Assembly: GCF_022869785.1 (NCBI RefSeq) | Contig: NZ_CP094997.1 | Location: 1,426,001-1,490,000, forward strand | DNA length: 64,000 bases | From: Dyadobacter chenwenxiniae | GTDB lineage: Bacteria > Bacteroidota > Bacteroidia > Cytophagales > Spirosomataceae | Direction: 5' to 3' | In this document: positions 8,972-17,939 of the stretch, one piece after another | Numbering within the stretch: position 1 is the stretch's first letter | Layout: each line of letters starts with the position of its first letter | Made by a program: the position numbers and the translations under genes | The notes under the pieces: generated by a model | Database searches by the model: none | What the model was told of the DNA's origin: nothing | What the model saw: only the letters and a program-made list of their open reading frames with translations

Positions 8972-10003
8972 TTATTTTGCTGCAAACTTCAATCCTGTGA
9001 GCTCCTCACTCAATTTCCATAACCGCCTTGCGTTATCAGCGTCCAGCGAATATGATTTGACGCCGCGGAGCGTAAACGGATCATCGTAGTTTTGCCCGAT
9101 ATTTCCCTCGTCCAGTTCGGCCACATCCGCGTTTTCACAATACAAACCACCCAAACCATCCAGTTGCGGACTGGTTGCACACCACACTGTGGTCGCAGCT
9201 CCTTGCGGAATCGTTTTCAATTTGCGGGCAACTTCCGGAAAAATTTTCCCATCGGCATCATGCGTGCCCATTTGCTGAAACAATTCCACAGGAGCAACCC
9301 GGCCCAGATCCGTTCCATTAACCGATCCCGGATGAAGCGAAAAGGCACGCACACCCACATCTTTACCGCGCTGGTCAAGTTCGAGTGCAAAAAGATTATT
9401 TGCAGTTTTGGACTGACCATAACCCGATAATGTGTCATAATCCCGGCGCTCAAAGTTAGGGTCTTCAAAATTAAATGGAGCCATTTGATGGCCATAAGAA
9501 GACACATTCACAACTCTCGCATTACCAGCCTTTTTTAACGCCGGCCAAAGCCTCAGCGTTAGTTGAAAATGACCGAGATGGTTGGTTGCCAGCTGCGATT
9601 CATAACCTCTTGCATCGCGTTGAAGCGGCACCCACATGATGCCCGCATTGTTGATCAGCAGGTGAAGCGAGCTTCCGGTAAGCAGGAATTTCCCTGCAAA
9701 TGCATCAATAGATGCCGGATCCATCAGGTCCATTTGCTCAATGGTCACATTTGAAATGCCTTCCAGGTTTTTAGCTGCCTTTTGAATGTCACGTGCAGGC
9801 ACGACAACTTTTGCTCCTGCCCCAACAAAAGTCTTCACCGTTTCCAGCCCTATCCCCGCGTAACCGCCTGTTACGATAGCCGTTATCCCAGTCAGGTCAA
9901 TTCCTTTAATAACGTCAGCAGCAGTAGAAAATGCTGTAAAGCCCGACTGAACCGGCTTTTGCAAAGCCCCGCCGTAGTTGCCCGAAAATGTTTTTTGTTC
10001 CAT
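8972..10003 (-). CDS. Short-chain dehydrogenase/reductase (retinol dehydrogenase-like)
   Basis: A 343-residue SDR enzyme. It has the dinucleotide-binding T-G-G-Y-A-G-I-G motif near residue 45, N-N-A-G near 115, and the catalytic Ser plus Y-x-x-x-K (VNVSSYG ... YGQSKTAN). It is larger than classical SDRs and resembles the WWOX/retinol-dehydrogenase-like bacterial group, which oxidises or reduces hydrophobic alcohols and ketones with NAD(P). The first gene of a probable two-gene operon with the AraC regulator. No signal peptide, so cytoplasmic. Substrate unknown. Confidence 0.92.
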   Translation of the reverse strand: MEQKTFSGNYGGALQKPVQSGFTAFSTAADVIKGIDLTGITAIVTGGYAGIGLETVKTFVGAGAKVVVPARDIQKAAKNLEGISNVTIEQMDLMDPASIDAFAGKFLLTGSSLHLLINNAGIMWVPLQRDARGYESQLATNHLGHFQLTLRLWPALKKAGNARVVNVSSYGHQMAPFNFEDPNFERRDYDTLSGYGQSKTANNLFALELDQRGKDVGVRAFSLHPGSVNGTDLGRVAPVELFQQMGTHDADGKIFPEVARKLKTIPQGAATTVWCATSPQLDGLGGLYCENADVAELDEGNIGQNYDDPFTLRGVKSYSLDADNARRLWKLSEELTGLKFAAK

Positions 10004-10105
10004 GATTTTTTGATTTAATGATGGAACAAAATTAGGCGATGCGCTTCCCGGTGTTTTTGTTTTAAAGGCCGAGTTTATTTGTTTTAAAGACCATTCACAA
10101 ACTTT

Positions 10106-10348
10106 TCAGGCGCCGTCATTCTCCTCCTCATCTTCAACCCCTTCAAAATAATTCACAACCGTCATCAGTGGCAACGTGGTCCGGTCGGCGGCATTGGACA
10201 TCTGTATGACCGCGCGGTCGATATTGGTTTTGTCAAACCCGATAAAATGGCCTTCGATCATTTCACCAGGTCTCAGCTGGTAGGAAATCGCCTTATCAAT
10301 ATATTTCGAAGCACGCTTTTGCAAGCCAGTAAGTTGTGGTTCCAACAT
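10106..10348 (-). CDS. Small hypothetical protein
   Basis: An 80-residue soluble acidic protein with no family I recognise. It contains a predicted beta-rich segment (GEMIEGHFIGFDKTNIDRAV) and a very acidic tail (EDEEEND). ATG 10348 is preferred; an in-frame TTG at 10360 would add four residues. It faces the NmrA-like gene across a 156-bp divergent promoter region and sits 102 bp beyond the SDR start on the same strand, so it may share transcription with the SDR-AraC pair. Confidence 0.6.
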   Translation of the reverse strand: MLEPQLTGLQKRASKYIDKAISYQLRPGEMIEGHFIGFDKTNIDRAVIQMSNAADRTTLPLMTVVNYFEGVEDEEENDGA

Positions 10349-10441
10349 TGTTTTTGTCAATTAGTTAATCTTCCTGTTTCATTCCCTGCAAATATCTTTC
10401 CAAAATTCTCAATATCATCCTTCTTTCGGCTACAACAACCA

Positions 10442-10449
10442 TAGATTTG
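10442..10449 (+). promoter_or_regulatory. Candidate Bacteroidota -7 element
   Basis: TAGATTTG matches the TAnnTTTG -7 consensus of Bacteroidota and lies 56 bp upstream of ATG 10505. I do not see a good -33 TTTG at the ideal distance, so this is tentative. Confidence 0.35.
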
Positions 10450-10504
10450 GCTACGTCTGCTTTCCAGCTGCTGCGCAATTTTGCATAAACTAAAAAACAG
10501 ACCA

Positions 10505-11404
10505 ATGAAAATCGTTTTAACAGGCTCGTTAGGCCACATTAGTAGACCATTGACGGCAGATTTGATTCAGAAAGGACACGCGGTTACAGTGATCAGCAGC
10601 AACCCCGAAAGGGAGGAGGAAATTGCAGCAACAGGGGCTTTACCCGCAGTCGGCTCAATGGATGATGCAGGCTTTCTCACTGATACGTTTGCCGGAGCGG
10701 ACGCAGTTTACACCATGGTGCCGCCAGCCAATTATTTCGATCATGACCTGGATTTGCTGGCATATTATCGCAGCAAAGGAAATAATTATGCAAAAGCTAT
10801 TCAGGAAAGTGGCGTAAAACGGGTGGTTAATCTCAGCACCATTGGCGGGCATCTCGGTGCGGGAGAAGGTTCGGGGATCTTGCTTGGCGCACATGATGTT
10901 GAATTGATCCTGAATGCGTTGCCTTCAAATGTTTCCATTACACATATGCGGCCTGTTTCGTTTTATTATAACTTATATGGTTATGTAGAAGCAATTAAAA
11001 ACCAAGGGGCTATCATTGCAAATTACGGCGCTGAGGATGAAATTCCCTGGGTCTCACCGGTCGACATTGCGGTGGCGGTGGCTGAGGAAATTGTACGGCC
11101 ATATACCGGGAGAAGCGTAAGATATGTGGCCAGCGACGATCGCACAGGCAATGATACAGCGGCTGTTCTGGGCGCTGCAATCGGAAAACCCGATTTGAAA
11201 TGGGTCATTGCTCCCGATGCCCAGGTGCAAAGTGCGCTCGAAGGAATGGGAATGAATCCAAAAATCGCTGCGGGCCTGGTTGAAATGTATGGAAGCTTGC
11301 ATAACGGTGTGCTGGCAGAAGATTATCTCCATCATAAGCCAGTGATGGGCAAAGTAAAACTGGAAGATTTTGCCATAGAATTTGCTGCTGCTTTTCAACA
11401 TTAA
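10505..11404 (+). CDS. NmrA-like NAD(P)-binding protein
   Basis: A 299-residue atypical SDR of the NmrA / quinone-reductase (QOR2-like) type. The Rossmann start is at residues 1-20 (MKIVLTGSLGHISRP, a variant of the G-x-x-G-x-x-G loop). AVYTMVPP and VVNLSTIGGH are typical of this group, and there is no canonical Y-x-x-x-K active site. ATG 10505 is chosen because MKIVLTG is the usual family N terminus; an earlier in-frame start at 10481 is disfavoured. It is followed after 15 bp by an AraC regulator. It may be a NADPH sensor or a quinone/azo reductase; the sequence does not decide. Confidence 0.9.
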   Translation: MKIVLTGSLGHISRPLTADLIQKGHAVTVISSNPEREEEIAATGALPAVGSMDDAGFLTDTFAGADAVYTMVPPANYFDHDLDLLAYYRSKGNNYAKAIQESGVKRVVNLSTIGGHLGAGEGSGILLGAHDVELILNALPSNVSITHMRPVSFYYNLYGYVEAIKNQGAIIANYGAEDEIPWVSPVDIAVAVAEEIVRPYTGRSVRYVASDDRTGNDTAAVLGAAIGKPDLKWVIAPDAQVQSALEGMGMNPKIAAGLVEMYGSLHNGVLAEDYLHHKPVMGKVKLEDFAIEFAAAFQH

Positions 11405-11419
11405 TCGTTACATTGTAAT

Positions 11420-12337
11420 ATGTCAAATGCGCAGCTTCGTCGGTTTAAAACCATCAGTGAATTTCACAAATTCAGGGGCTTACCCAAGCCCGAGCATCCG
11501 TTGATCAGTGTGATCAACTTGGAGACGATAGACCATCTATCCGCTAATGAGTGGAGTCTGGTCAATGACTTTTACTCCATTTCCCTGAAAAGAAATTTCA
11601 ATGTGAAGATCAAATACGGTCAGCAGGAGTTTGACTTCGACGAAGGTGTGATGTTCTTCATGGCGCCCGGCCAGATCCTGCGCCTTGAAGTGGACCGCGA
11701 TATGCAATTGGAGCAATCGGGGTGGATGTTGCTCGTCCATCCCGATCTTTTATGGAACACACATTTGGCCACAACCATTAAACAGTACGAGTATTTCGAC
11801 TATTCGGTGCACGAAGCACTTTTCCTGTCGGACAAAGAAGAAGCGATCATTTCGGGCATTATGCAGGGTATTCAGCAGGAATATCATGCAAACATTGACA
11901 AGTTCAGCCAGGATCTGATTATTGCCCAGCTGGAAGTTTTACTCAAATATTCGGAACGGTTTTACCAGCGCCAATTTATTACCAGGAAAATAAGCAATCA
12001 CAAAATCGTGGAAAGGCTGGAACGCATTATCAATGACTACTTTAACAGTTCAGATCTGGCGCAAAAGGGCTTACCAACGGTGCAGTACATTGCCGAAATG
12101 CTGAACATTTCGCCCAATTATCTGAGCAATATGCTTAGACTCTTAACCGGGCAAACCACACAGCAGCACATTCACGACAAGCTGATTGAAAAAGCCAAAG
12201 AAAAATTATCAGTGACGGATTTGTCCGTCAGCGAAATCGCCTATGAGCTGGGTTTCGAACATCCGCAATCATTCAGCAAGTTGTTTAAAACCAAGACAAA
12301 TTTTTCGCCTCTGGAATTCAGGCAATCATTTAATTGA
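11420..12337 (+). CDS. AraC-family transcriptional regulator
   Basis: A 305-residue regulator with an N-terminal sensor domain (MFFMAPGQILRLE) and a C-terminal AraC HTH pair at about 205-303 (FADIIAEML-like first helix region, then SVSEIAYELGFEHPQSFSKLFKTKTNFSP). It lies 15 bp behind the NmrA-like gene, forming an oxidoreductase/AraC unit that mirrors the minus-strand SDR/AraC pair 2 kb away. It probably regulates its own operon. Confidence 0.93.
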   Translation: MSNAQLRRFKTISEFHKFRGLPKPEHPLISVINLETIDHLSANEWSLVNDFYSISLKRNFNVKIKYGQQEFDFDEGVMFFMAPGQILRLEVDRDMQLEQSGWMLLVHPDLLWNTHLATTIKQYEYFDYSVHEALFLSDKEEAIISGIMQGIQQEYHANIDKFSQDLIIAQLEVLLKYSERFYQRQFITRKISNHKIVERLERIINDYFNSSDLAQKGLPTVQYIAEMLNISPNYLSNMLRLLTGQTTQQHIHDKLIEKAKEKLSVTDLSVSEIAYELGFEHPQSFSKLFKTKTNFSPLEFRQSFN

Positions 12338-12352
12338 ATGTGCGCCGCGCTT

Positions 12353-12655
12353 TCATAAAGCATTTCCCTCAATCAGCATGATCCGCTCAACAGATTCATC
12401 TTTCAAATGCATGTGTTTTAAGCGCTGGGGATCATCGCGATAACTCTCAAAACTTTTTCGATCCTGGAAAGTGACCAAGTGAATTTCATAGGGATGGCCC
12501 AAAGTGGTGGCAACAACCGACGATATGCTCGGCCTGATCCGGTAGATCAGCGCCCCGTTATGCTGTTTGAGCAATGGCAAAACCTGGTCTTCAAAAAAAT
12601 GGAAGGAGCTCTCTTTACCTTCCTTAATAAAAATAAGTTGTGTATAATAGATCAT
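12353..12655 (-). CDS. DUF1330-like dimeric alpha/beta-barrel protein
   Basis: A 100-residue protein of the DUF1330/ABM (ferredoxin-like) type. It starts MIYYTQLIFIKEGKE, and the YEIHLVTFQDRKSFESYRDDP segment is typical of these small dimeric barrels. Function unknown. It converges on the AraC gene (15 bp between stops) and diverges from the luciferase-like gene. Confidence 0.75.
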   Translation of the reverse strand: MIYYTQLIFIKEGKESSFHFFEDQVLPLLKQHNGALIYRIRPSISSVVATTLGHPYEIHLVTFQDRKSFESYRDDPQRLKHMHLKDESVERIMLIEGNAL

Positions 12656-12778
12656 GGCATATGCAAGTTTTCACGCTTTTATTGAAATACACATTTACCC
12701 AAAGATGTGTAAAATCAAGTGCATTATGAAGTTGACAGCTGCCATTTTCCACTAAATAGGTACGATTTTTATATTCAA

Positions 12779-12797
12779 CCGGTATCAATTTTACCGG
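12779..12797. promoter_or_regulatory. Perfect inverted repeat touching the start codon
   Basis: CCGGTA and TACCGG are perfect arms around a 7-nt AT-rich spacer, ending 2 bp before ATG 12800. It could be an operator or an RNA hairpin that masks the translation start. Confidence 0.45.
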
Positions 12798-12799
12798 AT

Positions 12800-13786
12800 A
12801 TGACTAAAATAAACATCGGCTATCACGCCTCACACGAACAATTTAAACCTAGTCAGTTAGTCGATTACGCGGTCCAGGCCCAGAAAGCCGGATTTACGGC
12901 GGCGCTCAGTTCAGACCATTTTTATCCCTGGGGAGAAACCCAGGGCGAAAGCGGTTTTGCGTGGAGCTGGCTGGGTGCTGCCATGCAGGCGACTAACCTG
13001 AGTTTCGGGATTGTAAACGCACCTGGCCAGCGATATAACCCCGCCATTATTGCACAGGCCGTGGCAACGCTTTGCGAAATGTTCCCGCAACGGTTCTGGA
13101 TTGCAACAGGAAGCGGTCAGTTCCTGAACGAGCACATAACCGGCGAAAAGTGGCCGGCAAAAGCGGTGCGTAACCAGCGCCTCAAAGAAAGTGTAGACAT
13201 TATGCGGGCGCTTTGGGCAGGGCAAACTGTGACGCACAAAGGGCTCTTTGAAGTCTACGATGCAAAACTTTATACGCTCCCGGGTTACATGCCCACAGTC
13301 ATAGGCGCTGCCATTACAGAGAAGACTGCGGAATGGGTAGGCGGATGGGCCGACGGTATGATTACCACTTCGCGCCCGCCAGCCGAGTTGAAAAGGATCG
13401 TTGAAGCTTTCAGGAGGGGCGGAGGTGAGGGTAAACCCGTTTATCTCAAAGTACAGCTTTCCTATGATATTTCTATTGAAAGGGCCCTGGAAGGTGCTCA
13501 CCAGCAATGGAAAAACAATGTCTTCCCGTCTGCACTCCTGGCAGATATCCGCGGCCCGGAGGGTTTTGACGCAGCGGGCGCGATGGTCAGACCGGAGGAT
13601 ATGTACTCGGCTGTGCGCGTTTCGGATAGTCCGGACCAGCATGTAGAGTGGCTCTCTCGTGACATTGAGGCGGGCGTTTCGCATTTGTATCTGCACAATG
13701 TCAATCTGGAACAAGAGCGATTTATTCATGTTTTTGGAGAAAAAGTTTTACCGCATTTAAATACGATGACAAATCAAATTAACTAA
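12800..13786 (+). CDS. Luciferase-like (LLM class) flavin oxidoreductase, TIGR03885-like
   Basis: A 328-residue TIM-barrel flavoprotein of the bacterial luciferase-like superfamily. It starts MTKINIGYHASHEQF and shows SSDHFYPWGE, GIVNAPGQRYNP and ATGSGQFLNEH, which fit the TIGR03885 branch. ATG 12800 is chosen; the longer frame from 12719 adds 27 residues unlike the family and would cross the inverted repeat. It lies 8 bp upstream of glgX, so the two form an operon. It presumably oxidises an organic substrate with FMNH2 or F420; the substrate is unknown and the link to glycogen metabolism is unexplained. Confidence 0.88.
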   Translation: MTKINIGYHASHEQFKPSQLVDYAVQAQKAGFTAALSSDHFYPWGETQGESGFAWSWLGAAMQATNLSFGIVNAPGQRYNPAIIAQAVATLCEMFPQRFWIATGSGQFLNEHITGEKWPAKAVRNQRLKESVDIMRALWAGQTVTHKGLFEVYDAKLYTLPGYMPTVIGAAITEKTAEWVGGWADGMITTSRPPAELKRIVEAFRRGGGEGKPVYLKVQLSYDISIERALEGAHQQWKNNVFPSALLADIRGPEGFDAAGAMVRPEDMYSAVRVSDSPDQHVEWLSRDIEAGVSHLYLHNVNLEQERFIHVFGEKVLPHLNTMTNQIN

Positions 13787-13794
13787 TCAGTGCC

Positions 13795-15969
13795 ATGAGT
13801 TACACCATTCAAAATGAAGTCGTTGAAGCACCTGACTCGCTGGATCTGGGCATTCGGCCAGGGTCACCTTATCCGCTTGGATCCACTTGGGACGGTCAGG
13901 GAGTTAATTTTGCCATTTTTTCAGAGCATGCAACCAAAGTGGAATTATGCCTTTTCGAGAACGCAGAGGCTAGTGCCGAACATGTTAAAATAGAAATTGA
14001 GGAAACTACACATCATATCTGGCATGTTTATGTGCAGGGCATAGGCCCCGGGCAGTTGTATGGTTACCGTTTCCACGGACCCTACGAACCAGGGGAAGGC
14101 CATCGTTTCAATCCCAACAAACTGGTGATTGACCCTTATGCGAAAGCCCTGTCCGGAACAATCGACTGGGATGATTCGCTATTTGCCTATCAGATCGGCC
14201 ATAAGCGGCAGGACCTGTCTTTCAGTGAAACCGATAGTGCACCCCACTTGCCAAAATCGATTGTCATTGATCCCCATTTTGATTGGGAAGATGACCAGCC
14301 CCCCCGGATTCCGTACCACGAAACGATCATATATGAAGCGCATGTAAAAGGACTTACAAAGCTTCACCAGGGCATTCCACCAGAAATTCAAGGCACTTAT
14401 GCAGGGATTGCACATCCTGAGATGATCAAATATTTGAATGAGCTGGGCATTACGGCCATTGAGTTGATGCCGGTGCATCATTTCGTTGCAGACCGCCATT
14501 TACTGGAGAACGGGCTAACGAACTATTGGGGCTATAATACCCTCGGCTTCTTTGCTCCCGATGTGCGGTATGCGAGTAAAAACGAAGCGGGTGCGCATGT
14601 GCTGGAATTCAAAAACATGGTGAAAGCATTGCATCAGGCTGGCATTGAGGTGATTCTGGACGTCGTTTATAACCATACGGCAGAAGGAAACCATTTGGGG
14701 CCCACGTTTTCTTTCAAAGGAATTGATAATAAAAGTTATTACAGGCTGGAACCCGGTGAGCCAAGACATTACAAAGATTACACCGGAACGGGAAACACCA
14801 TCAATACACAGCTTCCCAATGTGCTGGGGATGATCATGGACAGCCTGCGTTACTGGATCACCGAAATGCACGTGGACGGGTTCAGGTTTGACCTTGCATC
14901 AACACTGGCGCGAACGTTAAATGATACGGACACCCTGGGATCCTTTTTCAACATCATTTACCAGGACCCGATTATTTCGCAGGTCAAGCTGATCGCTGAG
15001 CCATGGGATATTCATGAAGACGGTTATATGGTGGGTAAATTTCCGCCGGGCTGGGCCGAATGGAACGATCAATACCGTGATTGCGTGCGCTCATACTGGC
15101 GCGGTTCCGAACGAAAGCTCGCAGAATTTGCGCAGCGCTTCACAGGCAGCCCGGATTTATACCAGGGCGGCTACCGAAGCCCGATGGCCAGCATCAACCT
15201 GATCACAGCCCATGACGGCTTCACTTTGCATGACCTGGTCAGCTACAATAAAAAACATAACGAGGCTAACGGGGAGAACAATAATGATGGTTCTAATGAT
15301 AACAATTCTTGGAACTGCGGCGTGGAGGGTGAAACGGATGATCAGGAAATCATTGACTTGCGTAACAAGCAAAAGCGTAACTTCCTGACTACATTATTCC
15401 TCTCACAGGGCGTTCCCATGCTGGTTGCGGGAGACGAACTGGGACGTACGCAAGGCGGCAATAACAATGCTTATTGCCAGGATAACGAAATTTCCTGGGT
15501 CAACTGGCAGGCGGCTGATCAGCAATTGCTTGATTTTACCAAGAAGTTGATCTGGTTTTGTAAAGACCACCCTTCATTCAGGCGGAGAAGATGGTTCCAG
15601 GGCTTGCCGGTATTGGGATCGGACGTGGAAGACATTCGCTGGTATTCTCCCGATGGCCAGTTGATGACAGACGAAAACTGGGAGCATGATTCTGCCAAAT
15701 CACTGGGCGTTTATCTTAACGGCAAGGGAATCAGGTGTGTGAACTATGACGGCCAGAAAATTACGGACGATAGTTTCTACATCATTTTCAATGCGCACGA
15801 GGGATCGCTGGATTATGTCTTGCCGGCTGATCAATGCCATAATAACTGGAAAAAAGCCATCGATACGAGCGACGGCTTTATTGGTTCAGACCAGGAAGAA
15901 TTTGTGCCGGGCAACAAGATCAAGGTTCAGGGCCGTTCGGTATTGGTACTTAAATGCCATTTAGGCTAA
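13795..15969 (+). CDS. glgX: Glycogen debranching enzyme GlgX (isoamylase type)
   Basis: A 724-residue GH13_11 enzyme that cleaves alpha-1,6 branches of glycogen limit dextrin in the cytoplasm. An N-terminal CBM48 domain covers about residues 20-115. The four GH13 motifs are intact: DVVYNH, GFRFDLAS (nucleophile Asp), IAEPWD (acid/base Glu) and TAHDGFT (stabilising Asp). The length matches GlgX/TreX enzymes. Second gene of an operon with the luciferase-like oxidoreductase (8-bp gap). Its TAA abuts the stop codon of the convergent glycosyltransferase gene (0 bp between). Whether it acts with a glycogen phosphorylase cannot be judged here. Confidence 0.95.
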   Translation: MSYTIQNEVVEAPDSLDLGIRPGSPYPLGSTWDGQGVNFAIFSEHATKVELCLFENAEASAEHVKIEIEETTHHIWHVYVQGIGPGQLYGYRFHGPYEPGEGHRFNPNKLVIDPYAKALSGTIDWDDSLFAYQIGHKRQDLSFSETDSAPHLPKSIVIDPHFDWEDDQPPRIPYHETIIYEAHVKGLTKLHQGIPPEIQGTYAGIAHPEMIKYLNELGITAIELMPVHHFVADRHLLENGLTNYWGYNTLGFFAPDVRYASKNEAGAHVLEFKNMVKALHQAGIEVILDVVYNHTAEGNHLGPTFSFKGIDNKSYYRLEPGEPRHYKDYTGTGNTINTQLPNVLGMIMDSLRYWITEMHVDGFRFDLASTLARTLNDTDTLGSFFNIIYQDPIISQVKLIAEPWDIHEDGYMVGKFPPGWAEWNDQYRDCVRSYWRGSERKLAEFAQRFTGSPDLYQGGYRSPMASINLITAHDGFTLHDLVSYNKKHNEANGENNNDGSNDNNSWNCGVEGETDDQEIIDLRNKQKRNFLTTLFLSQGVPMLVAGDELGRTQGGNNNAYCQDNEISWVNWQAADQQLLDFTKKLIWFCKDHPSFRRRRWFQGLPVLGSDVEDIRWYSPDGQLMTDENWEHDSAKSLGVYLNGKGIRCVNYDGQKITDDSFYIIFNAHEGSLDYVLPADQCHNNWKKAIDTSDGFIGSDQEEFVPGNKIKVQGRSVLVLKCHLG

Positions 15970-16959
15970 TCAAGCGGAAGGTGATTGAAGATCGTCGAGC
16001 AGCGAAAGCACCGAAGTAAAATCTTGTGTTTTTGTCCAGTCGATGGTTTTGTGAAGATCCTTATTCAAAGGCCCCCAGCGTTCTGGTTCGCCATCCATGC
16101 TGATCACAATGCTGGGGGTTTCCATAGCAGCCGCAATGTGGGAAACCCCGGTGCAGTTGCTGATGAGCAGTTCCGCATTTTTAATGAGCTGCCCCATTTC
16201 ACCCAGGCCGGTTTTTCCGGTCAGGTCCACGGCCGGGAACTCCATGAGGTCGATTACCTCAGCTGTAATGGCGGCTTCTTCTTTTGTCCCGGTTACAAAT
16301 ATCGTGTAACCCATTCCTGCACATTGATCTGCCAGGCAAGCGAAATGCGAAGTTGGCCACTGGCGCCATGCTCCGCGCGAGCCCGGATGTACACACACGT
16401 AAGGGCCGCCCGGGAAGGGTGATTTTATGTTATGTAAATTGGCAGCCTCTGTTTCCTGCAAAGGAAATTCCAATGCGGTTCCCTGCGGCTGAATGCCCAG
16501 GTTTGCCAGCATAAGCAAATGTCTCTCGATCTCTGAAATACTATTGGGATATTCGATAAACAAACCGCTGTCGCGGTAACTTCCTTCGCTGTGAAAACCG
16601 GCGACAGGCCCGGCACATAAGCCTTCCAGCATATCGTTTACGATGCCGCCGCTTCCCTGCATTTGCAGGACAAGGTCAAACTTTTCCAATTGCATTCGTT
16701 CTGCAAACTCATCCCATAACAATTGGTCAAACGGTTGCTCAGGCAACCCGTGATAGCCCGGGAAATGGATGAATTTGTCAATATAATCCGCGAATCGGGT
16801 GGTGAATGAAGCTGCCCAGGGCAAGCCGAGCAGCGTAATTTCTGCATGCGGATATTGTCTTCGCAACGCTCTGAATGCAGGCACAGCACACAGCATGTCG
16901 CCTAGTTGGAGCGCCCGGAAAACAGCAATTTTATGGGTTGTTTCGACAGGGAATTTCAT
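15970..16959 (-). CDS. Glycosyltransferase family 9 (heptosyltransferase-like)
   Basis: A 329-residue GT9 protein, the family of LPS heptosyltransferases. The N-terminal motif RALQLGDMLCAVPAFRAL and the nucleotide-sugar-binding C-terminal half (VHPGSRGAWRQWP, later LLISNCTGVSHIAAA) are typical. I use ATG 16959, which overlaps the upstream gene's stop as ATGA; the longer frame to 17118 would lie inside the GT2 gene. Last gene of the minus arm of the glycan cluster. Donor sugar unproven. Confidence 0.9.
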   Translation of the reverse strand: MKFPVETTHKIAVFRALQLGDMLCAVPAFRALRRQYPHAEITLLGLPWAASFTTRFADYIDKFIHFPGYHGLPEQPFDQLLWDEFAERMQLEKFDLVLQMQGSGGIVNDMLEGLCAGPVAGFHSEGSYRDSGLFIEYPNSISEIERHLLMLANLGIQPQGTALEFPLQETEAANLHNIKSPFPGGPYVCVHPGSRGAWRQWPTSHFACLADQCAGMGYTIFVTGTKEEAAITAEVIDLMEFPAVDLTGKTGLGEMGQLIKNAELLISNCTGVSHIAAAMETPSIVISMDGEPERWGPLNKDLHKTIDWTKTQDFTSVLSLLDDLQSPSA

Positions 16960-17939
16960 AGGAAAAAGACTTTGTACCGCAATGCTCCACGGAGTGTCCA
17001 AAAAACGGAAAGATAAGGGATTATCAGTGACGTAATGACCATTTCTGCCCGGTGTGAAAAGGACATATCCGTGCCTTTTAATCGTTTTGAAATAAATAAA
17101 ATTAAAGCAACGGCCCAAATCGACAATGCTGTGAATGCCAGCATTTTTGAACCTGAAAGGAATGCAATGATTGCAATAATGCTTGCAATAATGATAGTGT
17201 AGTAATTCCAGACGGGGCTTTTGGCGATTTTTTCCCTATACAAGTCCGGATGCTTTTTGAATAATAATGCATTAAACATGCTCTTTTGCTGATCCCGGAT
17301 GCTCGTTCCCCAGGAAGCTGCTCTGGCGGGATGGCATATGACCGCATCCGGCACATGAATAATGGGTAAATTCTCTTTCAAAAGCTTGAACTGCAACTCG
17401 GAATCTTCGCGCCAGGCAATCGGGAAATCTTCGTCAAACCCGCCAATACGGTCGAGGGCCGCTCTGGAACAGGCGCAGTTTGCCGTGATAAATTCCGCCG
17501 TGGACAGGTGGGCCACGTTCTTTTGATAATCTGTCGGGCGTTCCGGCACCGGGACAATCACTTTGCCCGTGAAACCAATGTAATGCTGATTGCGGAGATG
17601 GTATGCGGTCCAGTAGGCGTCCAGCCAATGTGCCTCAGGAATGCAGTCGTCATCCGTGAAAATGATCAGTTCGCCGGCGCCCTTCTTCCAGCCATAATTG
17701 CGCGCAGCGGCAGGGCCGCGCTTAGCAGGAAGCGCATGGAAATGAATTGGAAATTCGGGATGTGCCTGGTTTATGTCTCTGATCAGCGCATGCGTCGCTT
17801 CATCCGGGCCGTCCGAAACGACGAGCACTTCAAACGAGCAATCCGGACAATGTTGTTGCCGGATTGCTTCGAGGCAGCGGCTGAGCAGCGCCGGACGCCG
17901 GAAAGTGGGAATGATAACACTAATGCTCGCTGTCCCCAT
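16956..17939 (-). CDS. Glycosyltransferase family 2 with C-terminal membrane segments
   Basis: A 327-residue GT2 enzyme. The GT-A domain runs over about residues 5-220 with SVIIPTFRRP, the metal-binding FTDDDCIP and the acceptor-side WREDSE motif. About three TM helices follow in the last 85 residues, so it is anchored in the inner membrane. Its ATG overlaps the carbamoyltransferase stop by 1 nt and its TGA overlaps the next ATG (ATGA), which indicates tight translational coupling of the three minus-strand genes. Acceptor unknown. Confidence 0.92.
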   Translation of the reverse strand: MGTASISVIIPTFRRPALLSRCLEAIRQQHCPDCSFEVLVVSDGPDEATHALIRDINQAHPEFPIHFHALPAKRGPAAARNYGWKKGAGELIIFTDDDCIPEAHWLDAYWTAYHLRNQHYIGFTGKVIVPVPERPTDYQKNVAHLSTAEFITANCACSRAALDRIGGFDEDFPIAWREDSELQFKLLKENLPIIHVPDAVICHPARAASWGTSIRDQQKSMFNALLFKKHPDLYREKIAKSPVWNYYTIIIASIIAIIAFLSGSKMLAFTALSIWAVALILFISKRLKGTDMSFSHRAEMVITSLIIPYLSVFWTLRGALRYKVFFL

